Of a stretch of 64,000 nucleotides of DNA, positions 28,347 through 37,216 are shown piece by piece. Every line of letters starts with the position of its first letter. Position 1 is the first letter of the stretch. The notes beneath the pieces are model-generated. The model worked only from the letters and a program-made list of their open reading frames with translations, did no database searches and was not told where the DNA came from. The translations under genes were made by a program, and so were the position numbers. Source of the DNA: Aquabacterium humicola (lineage in GTDB: Bacteria; Pseudomonadota; Gammaproteobacteria; Burkholderiales; Burkholderiaceae_C); NCBI RefSeq assembly GCF_030167915.1, contig NZ_JARGNB010000001.1:434001-498000 (forward strand), read 5' to 3'.

Positions 28347-31301
28347 ATGAACACGCACCTTGACAGCCCTGCCGCGCGGTCCGAAGGTTCGATGATGCCC
28401 ACCGATACCGCGACCGAACATGCGCTGCTGCTGACCGACGTGGTCGACAGCACGCACCTGCTGGAGACGCTGGGCGACGAGGCGATGGGCCGCTGGTGGG
28501 CGCTGCACGACCGCCTGGCGCGCGACCTGCTGCCGGCGTGGCGCGGCCGCGAGATCGACAAGACCGACGGCATGCTGCTGCTGTTTGACAGCGTGCCCGA
28601 TGCCGCCGGCTACGCGCTGGCCTACCACCGCGCGTTGAAGGCGCAGGGGCTGCCGTTCGCCGCGCGCGCGGGCCTGCACAGCGGGCGCGTGACGCTGCGC
28701 GCCAATGCGCCGGAAGACGTCGCGCGGGGCGCCAAGCCGGTCGAGGTGATCGGCCTGGCCCTGCCGCTGGCCGCGCGGGTGATGTCGGTGGCCGCCGGCG
28801 GCCAGACGCTGCTCAGTGCCGACGCCGCGCGGGCACTGCCCGAGACGCCGTGCCGCCTGCGCTCGCAGGGCCATTGGCGACTGCAGGGCGTGGCCGAACC
28901 GCTGGAGCTGTTTGCGCTGGAGGAGGAAGGCTGTGCCTACCAGGTGCCGCACGATGGCGCAAAAGCCCATCGCGTCGTGCAGCAGGGCGGCCACTGGCTG
29001 CCGGTGGCCGAGCTGCGCCACAGCCTGCCCGCGGAGCGCGACAGCTTCGTGGGCCGCTCGGCCGACCTGCATGCGCTGGCCGACAAGCTGGCGCGCGGCG
29101 TGCGGCTGGTGACCGTGTCGGGCATGGGCGGCGCCGGCAAGACCCGGCTGGCGACGCATGCCGCCTGGAGCCTGCTGGGGCTGTACCCGGGCGGCGCGTG
29201 GTTCTGCGACCTGTCGGCCGCGCGCACGCTCGAAGGCATCCACTTCGCGGTCGCCCAGGGTCTGGACCTGCCGCTGGGCCGCACCGACGCGATGCTGCAG
29301 ATCGCGCAGGCCCTGTCCGGTCGCTGTCGCTGCCTGGTCGTGCTGGACAACTTCGAGCAGGTCGCGCGCCATGCCGAGGCCACGGTCGGGCAATGGCTGG
29401 ACCGCGCACCGCAGGCGCAGTTCGTCGTGACGACGCGCGAACTGCTGGGCATCGCGGGGGAGCAGGTGCTGTCGCTGCCGCCGCTGAACCCCGACGACGC
29501 GAGCGCGCTCTTCGCGCAGCGCGCCGCCGCGGCGCGGCTGGGCTACGTGCCCGGCGAAGAAGACATCGCCGCGATCCGCCAGTTGGTCAGGGTGCTCGAC
29601 GGCCTGCCGCTGGCGATCGAGCTCGCCGCGGCGCGTGTGCGCGTGATGCCGCCGCGCACGCTGGTCGCGCGCATGCGCGACCGCTTCGACGCGCTGTTCT
29701 CGCGCAGTGCACGCCACGACCGGCAGACCACGCTGCGTGCGGCCTTCGACTGGTCGTGGGAGTTGCTGAGCGATGCCGAGAAGCAGGCGCTGGCGACGCT
29801 GTCGGTGTTCGAGGGCGGCTTCACGCTGGAGACCGCGGACGCGGTGATCACGGCCGTCGGGTGCGGTGACGCCGCGGCGGACTTCATGGTGCCCTGGCTG
29901 GTCGACAAGAGCCTCGTGCGGCAGGTGGCCGATGAACGTTTCGATCTGCTGGAGACGGTGCGCGAGTACGCGGCGAGCCGCCTGCGCGGCGAGGGCAGCT
30001 TCCCCGGCAGCGGGCCGGCGCTGGCGCAGCGCGTGCAGGCCGCGCATTGGCGGCACTTCGCCGCGCTGGACGAGCGCGGCGCCACGGCCGATCGCTGTGC
30101 CGAGGCGAACAACCTGGTGGCCGCCTGCCGTGCCGCGACGGCCGCAGGCGATACCGAGGCGGCCACGGGCTGCCTGCGCGCGGCCTGGGCGGCGCTGCGC
30201 CTGACCGGCCCGTACCGCGTCGCCAGCGAGCTGGCGGGCGTGCTGGCCGAACGGCCGGACCTGCGCGACGCGCAGCGGGCCGAGGTGCATTGGATGGCCG
30301 CTGATGCGCTCGAGCTGCTGGGCGAGACCGAACCCGCCCTGGCCAGCCTGCGGGCGGGCCTGGAGGCCGCCGTGCGCGCCGGCGCGGACGACATCCGCGT
30401 GCGACTGCTGCTGGTGCGAGGCCGCCGTGCCAACCTGGACGGTGAACTCGACGCCGCCTTGCAGGACCTCGCAGAGGCCTACCGCCTCGCCGCCGAGATC
30501 GACGACCCCCAGCTGCTGATGCTCACGCTGAACGAGTTGGGCGCCCACATGGACCGCCAATCCCGCTGGGCCGAGGCGCGCGATTGCTACGAACGGGCGC
30601 TGGCCATCTCGCGTCGCGTCGGCGATCGGCGCCTCGAAGGCGGATTGCTCGGCAACCTGGGCGGGCTTTACCACGACCGCGGCGAGTTGGAGGCGGCACG
30701 CAGCCACATCGAGCAGGCACTGGATCTGGCCGCGACGGTCGGCGATCGGCGCTGGGCTGGCAACGCCCACTGCAACCTCGGCCTGGTGCTGCAGGAGCAG
30801 GGTCACCGGGGCGCGGCCCGCGAGCAGTTCAGCCGGGCCCTGGCGATCGCCCGCGAGATCGGGCACGTTCGCCTGGCCTACACGGTCGAGTGCAACCTGG
30901 GTATCCTGGCAGCTGCGGAACAGCGCCTCGACGATGCGGACCGACACTTGCGCCAGGCGGTCGAATCGGCGCAGGCTGCAGGAGACCGCCGCGCCGAGGG
31001 GCAGTTCCGTGGCTACCTGGCGCTCAACCTTGCCCGCCGGGGGCATGGCGAAGCGGCCCGGGCGTCACTGGCCATCGGCGATCAGCTGCTGCACAACGTG
31101 GCCGATCGGCTGAGCCAGGCGCTGCTGTTGTGCGATCGGGCCGAGGTGGAGTCGCTCGCCGCCTGCCCCGCGGCGGCGGCCAAGGCGCTGGCGGCTGCGC
31201 AATGCATTGCGATCGAGCTCGATTGCACCGAGTCGTCGGAGCTGGGCCGGCGCCTGGCCGCGCTCGGCGCGCCGCTGCCGCGGCAGGCGGTCAGTTGTTG
31301 A
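28347..31301 (+). CDS. Cyclase-like / STAND ATPase / TPR signalling protein
   Basis: 984 residues. Residues 20-205 are a class III nucleotide-cyclase-like domain: metal aspartate D31 in LLTDVVDST, second acidic site near D74 in KTDGMLLLF, GLHSGRV at 109-114. In the expected transition-state position P140 (GLALPLAARV) replaces Asn, although R144 remains, so cyclase activity is doubtful. Residues about 250-520 are an AAA/NB-ARC-type STAND ATPase with Walker A GMGGAGKTRLA and Walker B LVVLDNFEQV. Residues about 570-975 are TPR-like repeats (RRLEGGLLGNLGGLYHDRGE, RRWAGNAHCNLGLVLQEQG). Likely role: regulated scaffold or sensor that oligomerises with ATP. The downstream lipoprotein gene on the other strand overlaps its last 11 bases. 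Alternative start: ATG at 28392. Confidence 0.85.
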   Translation: MNTHLDSPAARSEGSMMPTDTATEHALLLTDVVDSTHLLETLGDEAMGRWWALHDRLARDLLPAWRGREIDKTDGMLLLFDSVPDAAGYALAYHRALKAQGLPFAARAGLHSGRVTLRANAPEDVARGAKPVEVIGLALPLAARVMSVAAGGQTLLSADAARALPETPCRLRSQGHWRLQGVAEPLELFALEEEGCAYQVPHDGAKAHRVVQQGGHWLPVAELRHSLPAERDSFVGRSADLHALADKLARGVRLVTVSGMGGAGKTRLATHAAWSLLGLYPGGAWFCDLSAARTLEGIHFAVAQGLDLPLGRTDAMLQIAQALSGRCRCLVVLDNFEQVARHAEATVGQWLDRAPQAQFVVTTRELLGIAGEQVLSLPPLNPDDASALFAQRAAAARLGYVPGEEDIAAIRQLVRVLDGLPLAIELAAARVRVMPPRTLVARMRDRFDALFSRSARHDRQTTLRAAFDWSWELLSDAEKQALATLSVFEGGFTLETADAVITAVGCGDAAADFMVPWLVDKSLVRQVADERFDLLETVREYAASRLRGEGSFPGSGPALAQRVQAAHWRHFAALDERGATADRCAEANNLVAACRAATAAGDTEAATGCLRAAWAALRLTGPYRVASELAGVLAERPDLRDAQRAEVHWMAADALELLGETEPALASLRAGLEAAVRAGADDIRVRLLLVRGRRANLDGELDAALQDLAEAYRLAAEIDDPQLLMLTLNELGAHMDRQSRWAEARDCYERALAISRRVGDRRLEGGLLGNLGGLYHDRGELEAARSHIEQALDLAATVGDRRWAGNAHCNLGLVLQEQGHRGAAREQFSRALAIAREIGHVRLAYTVECNLGILAAAEQRLDDADRHLRQAVESAQAAGDRRAEGQFRGYLALNLARRGHGEAARASLAIGDQLLHNVADRLSQALLLCDRAEVESLAACPAAAAKALAAAQCIAIELDCTESSELGRRLAALGAPLPRQAVSC

Positions 31302-31947
31302 TGATCTTCGGGTCGGCGGCCGCGCAGACCGCCTCCGGCTCGTCGTCGCTGCCGCCGACCGTGTGCTGCAGGATCACCGGCAGGTAGAAGGCCTCTTCCT
31401 TCTTGCCGTCGTTGCGGACGTGGAACTGGGCGGAGTTCGTATTGCCCGGGTCGCCGTTGCCACGCTGCAGCGGCGTGATCTGGCTGTTCGGCTTGCCCCA
31501 GACCTTGATGCCGTGGGCCTTGTCGAACCGGTAGCTCACCGCGACGGCAGGGGCGGCCATCACGAGCTCGAAGACCATCATCTTCTTCTTGTTGCTCTCG
31601 CTCACCGGAAACTCGATGCGGTCGAGCAGGCGGGCCAGGCAGTACTTGCTGTTGCCGACGGTGTACGGGAAGACCTCGATCTTCACGTAGCAGCGGCTGG
31701 CGAAGCCAGAGGGCGGCGCGTCACGCACCACGCAGGCTTGTTCGCCTGGGCTCAGCGTCAGCATGGAACGCAGCGCCGCATTCCGGAACTCGCGCCCGGC
31801 CTGCTGCGCTTCCTCGAGGGTGATGTAGGCCCTGCTCTCGAACGCCGGCTTCGGCTGCACCACCACTGCCCGCGGTGGCGTTTCGCAGCCCGCCATCATC
31901 GCCAGCCCCGTCAACGCCAGAGCACGGATGCGCACACAAGAGGCCAT
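31291..31947 (-). CDS. Predicted outer-membrane lipoprotein, unknown function
   Basis: 218 residues. The N-terminus has a basic start and a hydrophobic core ending in a lipobox LAMMAGC, so Cys21 is probably lipidated and the protein anchored in the outer membrane. The mature part has strands and charged loops (VKIEVFPYTVGNSKYC, SYRFDKAHGIKVWGKPN) but no domain I recognise. Three further cysteines may form disulfides. It is convergent with the cyclase-like protein gene and overlaps it by 11 bases. The Shine-Dalgarno sequence can be locked in a hairpin (31952-31970). Confidence 0.7.
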   Translation of the reverse strand: MASCVRIRALALTGLAMMAGCETPPRAVVVQPKPAFESRAYITLEEAQQAGREFRNAALRSMLTLSPGEQACVVRDAPPSGFASRCYVKIEVFPYTVGNSKYCLARLLDRIEFPVSESNKKKMMVFELVMAAPAVAVSYRFDKAHGIKVWGKPNSQITPLQRGNGDPGNTNSAQFHVRNDGKKEEAFYLPVILQHTVGGSDDEPEAVCAAADPKIINN

Positions 31948-31951
31948 GACT

Positions 31952-31970
31952 GCTCCTCCTCGGAAGGAGC
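31952..31970 (-). promoter_or_regulatory. Hairpin sequestering the lipoprotein ribosome-binding site
   Basis: On the minus strand the 6-base arms GCTCCT and AGGAGC, with a 7-base loop, place the purine-rich AGGAGGAG Shine-Dalgarno region in the 3' part of the stem, 4 bases before the ATG at 31947. This could slow initiation or act as a thermosensor; this is inference. Confidence 0.4.
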
Positions 31971-32088
31971 GGTGAGTCTGCGCCCCGTGCCGCGACGCGG
32001 CATCCCCACAAACGAGGAGGCCGGCGCGCGGTCACCGGGCGCCGTGGTTCGCCCGTCGCCAGGCCTTCCACCCCGCCGGGCTGCGGCG

Positions 32089-32703
32089 CTACCGCGGCGA
32101 CCTGCCGCTGCGGTCCCCGTCGAGGCCGGCCCGCACCGGCTGAGCGGTGACGCGCCAATGGCGCGTTAGCCATCCTGCGCCGACCGCCACACCGCGGCAG
32201 ATGCCTGCAGCGACGAGGCCGGTGACCGCCAGCATCGCGGCCAGGTGCACGCCGATGACCGCGAGCGCCGTGGACCACGAGCTCGACCCGGACGCCGCCG
32301 GCGCGTCGCCGCCGATGCACAGCGCCAGCGTCGGCACCAGCGCGAGCCCGGCGCCGTGGCCGGTGGACATCATGAAGGACCACAGCGCCAGACCCGCCTG
32401 CCCGGCCGGCGCGCGATGCGGCTGGCGGCCCCACAGGTGCAGCAGCGCGGCCGCGACGCAGAGCACCCCGGCGAGCACCAGCAGCCGCTCCGCATCCAGC
32501 GACAGGCCGGCCGCCAGCGCGAGCGCGACCAGGCCGAGCGACGCCGCATGGCCGATGCCGATCGGCAGCAGCGCGCGCCAGACCGGCGCGGCGCTGCACG
32601 AGCGCAGGCCCCAGGCCGCGACCCATGGCCAGCCGCTGGCCGGATGCAGGCCATGCAGCGCGCCGAGGCCGGCGACGGCGATCCAAGGCCACCAGCTGCC
32701 CAT
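32089..32703 (-). CDS. Multi-pass membrane protein with His-containing helices
   Basis: 204 residues, about six hydrophobic helices. Histidines sit inside membrane segments: GALHGLHPASG near residue 16, PIGIGHAASLG near 50 and MMSTGHGAGL near 112, a pattern seen in NicO/HupE-like metal transporters and related families. The C-terminal 30 residues are Arg/Gly-rich and cytosolic. Metal (for example nickel or cobalt) transport is possible but not proven; I could not match it to a named family. A GGAG site precedes the ATG at 32703. It may follow the DUF899 gene in one transcript: that gene ends at 32732 on the same strand, 28 bases upstream of this start. Confidence 0.6.
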   Translation of the reverse strand: MGSWWPWIAVAGLGALHGLHPASGWPWVAAWGLRSCSAAPVWRALLPIGIGHAASLGLVALALAAGLSLDAERLLVLAGVLCVAAALLHLWGRQPHRAPAGQAGLALWSFMMSTGHGAGLALVPTLALCIGGDAPAASGSSSWSTALAVIGVHLAAMLAVTGLVAAGICRGVAVGAGWLTRHWRVTAQPVRAGLDGDRSGRSPR

Positions 32704-32731
32704 CGCGCGCTCCGGTGCGTCGGGTCGCGAT

Positions 32732-33559
32732 TCAGCCGCCCGAAGCGCAGCAGGACGAGGCTGTGCCGCCGGCAGCCGGTGCTGCGGGCGCGGCGGGCGC
32801 CGCGGGCGGGTTCAGCGGCGCATAGCGGTCGTGGTGCCGCACCCAGGCCATCGTGTGCGGCAGGCCTTCTTCATGCCGGCCGCGCGGCACGATGTCGAGC
32901 AGGTCGTAGGTGCCCATCATCAGCTCGACGCCGCGGCCGTAGGTCGAGTAGGCATGGAAGACGGTGCCGCCGTCGTCGCGCACGAACACGCTGATGCCGG
33001 GCGCCTCCTCGACCGGGAAGGGGCGCAGGCCGTAGTTGTAGGGGACCTGGCCGGTGGCCAGCTGCTCGGGCGTGAAGCTGACGCCGAAGTGGAAGTTGAA
33101 GTCGCTGCCGTGCGAGGACACCCACGGGAACTGCCAACCCATGCGCGTCCGGAAGCGCTGCAGGTCGGCCAGCGGCGCGCGCGATACCGCGACGAAGCTG
33201 ACGTCGCGCTGCGCGAGGTGCGGTCGCGCGCCGTCGATGTGGTCGGCCATGTACGAGCAGCTCGGGCAGCCCTGTTCCCAGCCGGGGCCGAACATGAAGT
33301 GCTGCACCACCAGCTGGCGGCGGCCGTCGAACAGGTCGGCCAGCGTGCGTGGGCCGTCGACGGTGTCGAAGACGTAGGGCTCGTCGATGCGCACCCAGGG
33401 CAGCGCCTGGCGTTCACGCGCCAGCGCGTCGTGCTCGCGCATCAGGGCCTTCTCGCGCGCCAGCAGCGCGGTGCGCTGGCTCAGCCAGCGCTCGCGGTCG
33501 ACGACCGGGTGCGTAGCGGTGGGGGTCGTGACGCCGGTGGAATCCATCGTGATGCTCAT
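32732..33559 (-). CDS. DUF899 (thioredoxin-like) family protein
   Basis: 275 residues. DUF899 proteins have a thioredoxin-like fold; here the block FMFGPGWEQGCPSCSYMADHIDG holds the CPSC pair near residue 100. Other family blocks are VSFVAVSRAPLADLQRFR, a GWQFPWVSSHGSDFNFHFGV segment and a YSTYGRGVELMMGTYDLLDI stretch. The tail is an Ala/Pro repeat ending in SSCCASGG, which could bind metal or be disordered. Likely role: disulfide or thiol chemistry in the cytosol. A GGAG site lies just before the ATG at 33559. The membrane protein gene follows on the same strand 28 bases downstream, so both may share a message. Confidence 0.85.
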   Translation of the reverse strand: MSITMDSTGVTTPTATHPVVDRERWLSQRTALLAREKALMREHDALARERQALPWVRIDEPYVFDTVDGPRTLADLFDGRRQLVVQHFMFGPGWEQGCPSCSYMADHIDGARPHLAQRDVSFVAVSRAPLADLQRFRTRMGWQFPWVSSHGSDFNFHFGVSFTPEQLATGQVPYNYGLRPFPVEEAPGISVFVRDDGGTVFHAYSTYGRGVELMMGTYDLLDIVPRGRHEEGLPHTMAWVRHHDRYAPLNPPAAPAAPAAPAAGGTASSCCASGG

Positions 33560-33691
33560 GGCAGTGCTCCTGGCTCGTGAAGCCGTCGGGTGGGGAATGC
33601 AGCGGCCGGACCGGCCTGTCGCGGCCGGTCTGCCGAGGGTTCGATAAAACGGTGGACGCGTCTTTTGGACGCTGGCGAACCGCGCCGGAGA

Positions 33692-34360
33692 TCAGGCGCT
33701 CGCGCGTCGCGGCGGCCGGCGCACCGCGCGCACCTTGCCGCTCCCGCCGCCGCCGCAGTAGAAGAGGCCGGCGCCGTCGGATTCGAGGCCGCTGACGCCG
33801 ATGCCCTGCGGCATCTGCAGCCGCTCCAGCACCGTGCCGTCTTCGGGATCGATCCGGCGCAGTTCGCTGTCGTCGCCTTCCCAGGTGGCGTGCCACAGCT
33901 CGCCGTCAACCCAGGTCACGCCGGTGACGAAGCGGTTCGATTCGATCGTGCGCAGCACGGCGCCGGTGGCGGGGTCGATCTGGTGGATGCGGCGGTCGCG
34001 GTAGCGGCCGATCCACAGGTGCCCCTCGGCCCAGGTCAGGCCCGAGGCGCCGCCGTCGCCCGGCACGGGGATCGAGGCCAGCACCACGCCGGTGGCCGGG
34101 TCGATCTTGTCGATGCGCGACTCGGCGATCTGGTACAGGTGGCGGCCGTCGAAGGCGGTGCCGGCGTCGGCAGCGCAGGCGATGCTGCGCGCCGGCTCGC
34201 CGGTGGCCGGGTCGAAGGCCAGCAGCCGGTCGCCGGCGGCCGCCCAGACATGGCGGCCGTCGTGCGTGACGCCGCCGATGCGTTCGGCGCCGTCGAACGG
34301 GCCGTACTCGCGCACCAGCTCGGCCGGGCGGGGGGCGGGGATGTCGGTGGGGCGGGTCAT
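33692..34360 (-). CDS. Beta-propeller (Vgb/glutaminyl-cyclase-like) repeat protein
   Basis: 222 residues built from about four to five propeller blades with repeats of the type IDPATGVVLASIPV (near residue 85), IDPATGAVLRTIES and IDPEDGTVLERLQM. This is the pattern of small six-bladed propellers such as virginiamycin lyase (Vgb) relatives and plant-type glutaminyl cyclases. No signal peptide; the C-terminus is Arg/Pro-rich. Specific activity is unknown. I chose the ATG at 34360 (MTRPTD); an ATG 33 bases upstream (34393) is also in frame. The regulator gene on the same strand ends 43 bases upstream, so a two-gene operon is likely. Confidence 0.75.
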   Translation of the reverse strand: MTRPTDIPAPRPAELVREYGPFDGAERIGGVTHDGRHVWAAAGDRLLAFDPATGEPARSIACAADAGTAFDGRHLYQIAESRIDKIDPATGVVLASIPVPGDGGASGLTWAEGHLWIGRYRDRRIHQIDPATGAVLRTIESNRFVTGVTWVDGELWHATWEGDDSELRRIDPEDGTVLERLQMPQGIGVSGLESDGAGLFYCGGGGSGKVRAVRRPPRRASA

Positions 34361-34403
34361 CGGGGGGTCCTTGTCCGGCGCCGGTGTCGGCATGGAGAGG
34401 ACT

Positions 34404-35645
34404 CTACGCAGGCGGCAGCGCGGCGGGGAGTAACAAGATCGTCGTGAATCCCGCCAGCGGTGGCGCCAGCCAGCGCTGCGCGCGGGCCCGGCCGATCGAC
34501 CGCACGCGGCCCTCGGCTTCCAGCGCGACCAGCGCGCGCTGCACCGTGCGCTGGCTGTCGCCGAGCGCGAGCGCCAGCGCGGAGGTCGACCAGGCGGCCC
34601 CATCGGCCAGCAGCGCCAGCAGCGAGGCCTGTTCGCCGTCGATCGGCGGCAGCAGCGTCATCACGCCGCGCGCCGCGTCGTGGGGCACCAGCGCAAAACC
34701 GCGCGCGGTGGCGTCGACGCGGGCGAGCGGCGCGACGAGCGCGCGCAGCCGGCCGATCTCGACGCGCAGCCGCGCGCGGTGCGTCTCGTCGGCATCGCGC
34801 TGGCGAAAGGCCTGCAGGATCAGCTCGGCCCGGTCGACGTCGCCCGGCCAGGCATCGGCCAACGCGCGCACCAGCGCGAACAGCAGCGGCCGGCGGGCCA
34901 GCGACAGCGACACGTTGCCCGCGCGCACGCTGCGCCGGCAGGCATCGATCACCAGCGTGCCGGCCTCGCGCAGCGCGGCGACCTCGTCCAGGCGCAGCGG
35001 GGCCTCGCCGGCAGCGTCACTGTCGCGTCCGCGCTGACGCCGGCGCGCCGCCGGCCGCTGCAGCGTGTCGCGCAGTTCGGCCACCTCGGCCTGCAGCGCC
35101 GGGACCTTCGCGCGCGCCGCCGCGTCCTGGGCCTGCGCCAGCGCCGCGCGGGCATCGTCCACGCGCAGCGAACGCAGCGCCAGCTCGGCCGCGGCCAGCG
35201 CGGCCACCGCCGCCAGCAGCGGCGGCAGCGACGGGTGCTGCAGCGCCGCCAGCGCGGCGCCCGCGTCGTCGAGCCGGCCCAGCAGCAGCAGGCGCCGCAC
35301 GGCGATCAGGCGCGCGTGCAGCGCGTTGGCGCGGTCGGCGTGGGCGTCGAGCGTTGCGACGGCCGCGTCCAGCGCGCGCGGCGAAGCGCCGAAGTCGCGC
35401 ATCGCCAGCGCAACCTCCGCCTCGGCGATCACGCAGCGGGCCCGCGCCAGGGCCTCGTGCGCCCCGAAGCCGCGCGCGGCGCGTTTGAGCAGCTCGCGTG
35501 CGCGGGCATGCTCGCCCAGCTGCGCCATCGCGATGCCGCGCAGCGCCAGCGCCGGCGGATCGTCGCGCAGCGCGATGCGCTTCAGCGCACCCAGCGGATC
35601 GCCGGTGGCCAGCGCGCGGGCGGCGGCGCTGGTCAGCGAGTCCAT
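34404..35645 (-). CDS. TPR-like protein with C-terminal winged-helix domain
   Basis: 413 residues. Residues 1-200 are Ala/Leu-rich helical pairs typical of TPR-like arrays (ALALRGIAMAQLGEHARARELL). The central part (about 235-335) has the hairpin signature of a transcriptional-regulator output domain: RRPLLFALVRALADAWPGDV, then ETHRARLRVEIGRLRALVAPL. The C-terminal part has a second helix-turn-helix (SALALALGDSQRTVQRALVALE). Probably a transcriptional regulator; effector and targets are unknown. It lies 43 bases upstream of the beta-propeller gene on the same strand and probably precedes it in one operon. Confidence 0.7.
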   Translation of the reverse strand: MDSLTSAAARALATGDPLGALKRIALRDDPPALALRGIAMAQLGEHARARELLKRAARGFGAHEALARARCVIAEAEVALAMRDFGASPRALDAAVATLDAHADRANALHARLIAVRRLLLLGRLDDAGAALAALQHPSLPPLLAAVAALAAAELALRSLRVDDARAALAQAQDAAARAKVPALQAEVAELRDTLQRPAARRRQRGRDSDAAGEAPLRLDEVAALREAGTLVIDACRRSVRAGNVSLSLARRPLLFALVRALADAWPGDVDRAELILQAFRQRDADETHRARLRVEIGRLRALVAPLARVDATARGFALVPHDAARGVMTLLPPIDGEQASLLALLADGAAWSTSALALALGDSQRTVQRALVALEAEGRVRSIGRARAQRWLAPPLAGFTTILLLPAALPPA

Positions 35646-35709
35646 GGCCTAGTTCGCATGGTGAGCGGCCTCCGGCCGCGTCACGTGAAGACGCAGTCGG
35701 ACATCGGGC

Positions 35710-36186
35710 TCACGCCGCGGGCTTGCGCTCGGTCAGCCGGATCGGCGTGCCGTCGCCGAGGCCGTCGTGTACCGAGACTTCGACCGGCACCGCATACGTC
35801 CAGCCGCCGGCCTTCCACCAGCATTCCGCGATCCAGCGCTTGACCAGGTCGGCGATCAGCGCGCCGCCGTCGAACTTCTCGCCGAAGTAGCGCTCGTCGA
35901 ATTCGCCGAAGGCCTCGAGCCCGAGCTCGAGCTTCAGCGACCGGCCGGGAAAGAGGCCGGGGTCCTGCGAATCGACCTTCCTGTCCCGGCCGTCGAAGCT
36001 GATCCAGGCGTCGAGGCCGGCATCGTCATCGCCGACGAAGAGCTCGACGGACGCGGCGGTGACCGTCGGCGGCAACTCGCGCGCGAACAGGTCGCGCAGC
36101 GTGCCGATCGCCTGTGGCGCGCACTTGTCGAGCAGGCGCGTGCAGCGGGTGACGAAGGCGTCCTTCTTCAGGCCGAACGGGATCAT
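35710..36186 (-). CDS. Uncharacterised small protein coupled to a fatty-acid hydroxylase
   Basis: 158 residues with no signal peptide or membrane helix. It has a helical N-terminus (LKKDAFVTRCTRLLDKCAPQ) and an acidic, aromatic C-terminal half (LVKRWIAECWWKAGGWTY and SVHDGLGDGTPIRLTER). I do not recognise the family. Its ATG overlaps the stop of the desaturase-like gene by 4 bases (36183-36186), so the two are translationally coupled and probably act together. Confidence 0.65.
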   Translation of the reverse strand: MIPFGLKKDAFVTRCTRLLDKCAPQAIGTLRDLFARELPPTVTAASVELFVGDDDAGLDAWISFDGRDRKVDSQDPGLFPGRSLKLELGLEAFGEFDERYFGEKFDGGALIADLVKRWIAECWWKAGGWTYAVPVEVSVHDGLGDGTPIRLTERKPAA

Positions 36187-37085
36187 CGGGCGGTGGTCGG
36201 GGGCGGCTCGGGGCAGTGTGCCACGGGCGCGGCGTCGTCGTAGGGCCGCCCGCCCGGCCGCAGCGCGGTGTGCGCGCGCTTCGAATGCGACAGCGGGTAG
36301 AACATCTGGTCGACCCAGTGCTCGTCGCCGAAAAGCAGGTCGTCCTGCAGGCCGACGGCCGGCGGGTAATGACGCGTGATGTGAGCGGAGCCGAACAGCA
36401 CGTCCCAGAAGAACAGCAGGTTGCCGAAGTTGCCCTTGTAGTGGCCGATGCCGTCGGCGTTGCTCAGCGCGTGGTGCGCCCAATGCGTGGCCGGCGTCGA
36501 GACCGTGCGCTCGACCAGCCACATCAGCGGCCGCAGCGCACGCACGCGATAAAGCGGCTCGTCCCAGCGCCACGCGCAGTGCGCGCCCAGGATCACCGCG
36601 ATCTTGACGACGATGTAGCCGGTGTAGACCGGCCCGAAGCCCAGGTACAGCAGCACGCCGGCGAGCCACAGCCCGGGCATCAGCAGGTAGTAGAAGAAGT
36701 TGTTGCGGTAGGTGATGCGGATGCTCATGTAGCGCGCCGAGTGGTGCGCGCGGTGCAGCGGCCACAGCAGCGGCGTGTGCGAGAGGCGGTGCCACCAGTA
36801 CTGCGTCATGTCGTCGGCCACCAGCAGGATGCCGACCATCGCCCACCACGGCAGGTGCGCCCACGCGCCGCGCTGGCCGGGCATCAGCCACGCGGCCAGC
36901 GCATCCGATCCGAGCAGCGCCACCGGCTGGGCCACGGCGAGCAGGCTGACGAACATCAGCAGTTCGAGCCGGGTGTCGTTGGCCGTCGCGTGCACGGTGT
37001 CGCGGTAGCGCCGCGACACCCATTCCATGCCGGCGAAGCCGAGGATCAGGCTGACGATCAGCACGTTCTGGAGCAGGGGATTCAT
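36183..37085 (-). CDS. Sterol desaturase / fatty acid hydroxylase superfamily membrane enzyme
   Basis: 300 residues with four to five membrane helices and the histidine boxes of di-iron membrane hydroxylases: WHRLSH near residue 98, HRAHHS near 112, and THWAHHALSN near 203. A further His in FGDEHWVDQ may complete the iron site. Such enzymes hydroxylate or desaturate sterol-like lipids, fatty acids, carotenoids or hopanoids; the substrate is unknown. Its stop overlaps the start of the small uncharacterised gene (ATGA), showing an operon. It is divergent from a LysR gene at 37217, the likely regulator. Confidence 0.88.
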   Translation of the reverse strand: MNPLLQNVLIVSLILGFAGMEWVSRRYRDTVHATANDTRLELLMFVSLLAVAQPVALLGSDALAAWLMPGQRGAWAHLPWWAMVGILLVADDMTQYWWHRLSHTPLLWPLHRAHHSARYMSIRITYRNNFFYYLLMPGLWLAGVLLYLGFGPVYTGYIVVKIAVILGAHCAWRWDEPLYRVRALRPLMWLVERTVSTPATHWAHHALSNADGIGHYKGNFGNLLFFWDVLFGSAHITRHYPPAVGLQDDLLFGDEHWVDQMFYPLSHSKRAHTALRPGGRPYDDAAPVAHCPEPPPTTAR

Positions 37086-37170
37086 CGCGGTTTGTCTCCG
37101 TGGCGCCGGTGCGATGCCGGCGCCGGTGGTCGGCGGGTGCGTGGTTTATCGGCGCCCGCAAGCGATGTGT

Positions 37171-37213
37171 CCAATGCAATGTTGACAACGTCTCAATGCA
37201 TGGCGAGCATTGG
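37171..37213. promoter_or_regulatory. Nested inverted repeats between the hydroxylase and a LysR gene
   Basis: GTTG-A-CAAC (37181-37189) lies inside a wider CCAATG (37171-37176) / CATTGG (37208-37213) pair, just upstream of the LysR start at 37217 and about 90 bases from the divergent hydroxylase start. Consistent with a LysR autoregulatory region; inference only. Confidence 0.35.
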
Positions 37214-37216
37214 GCG

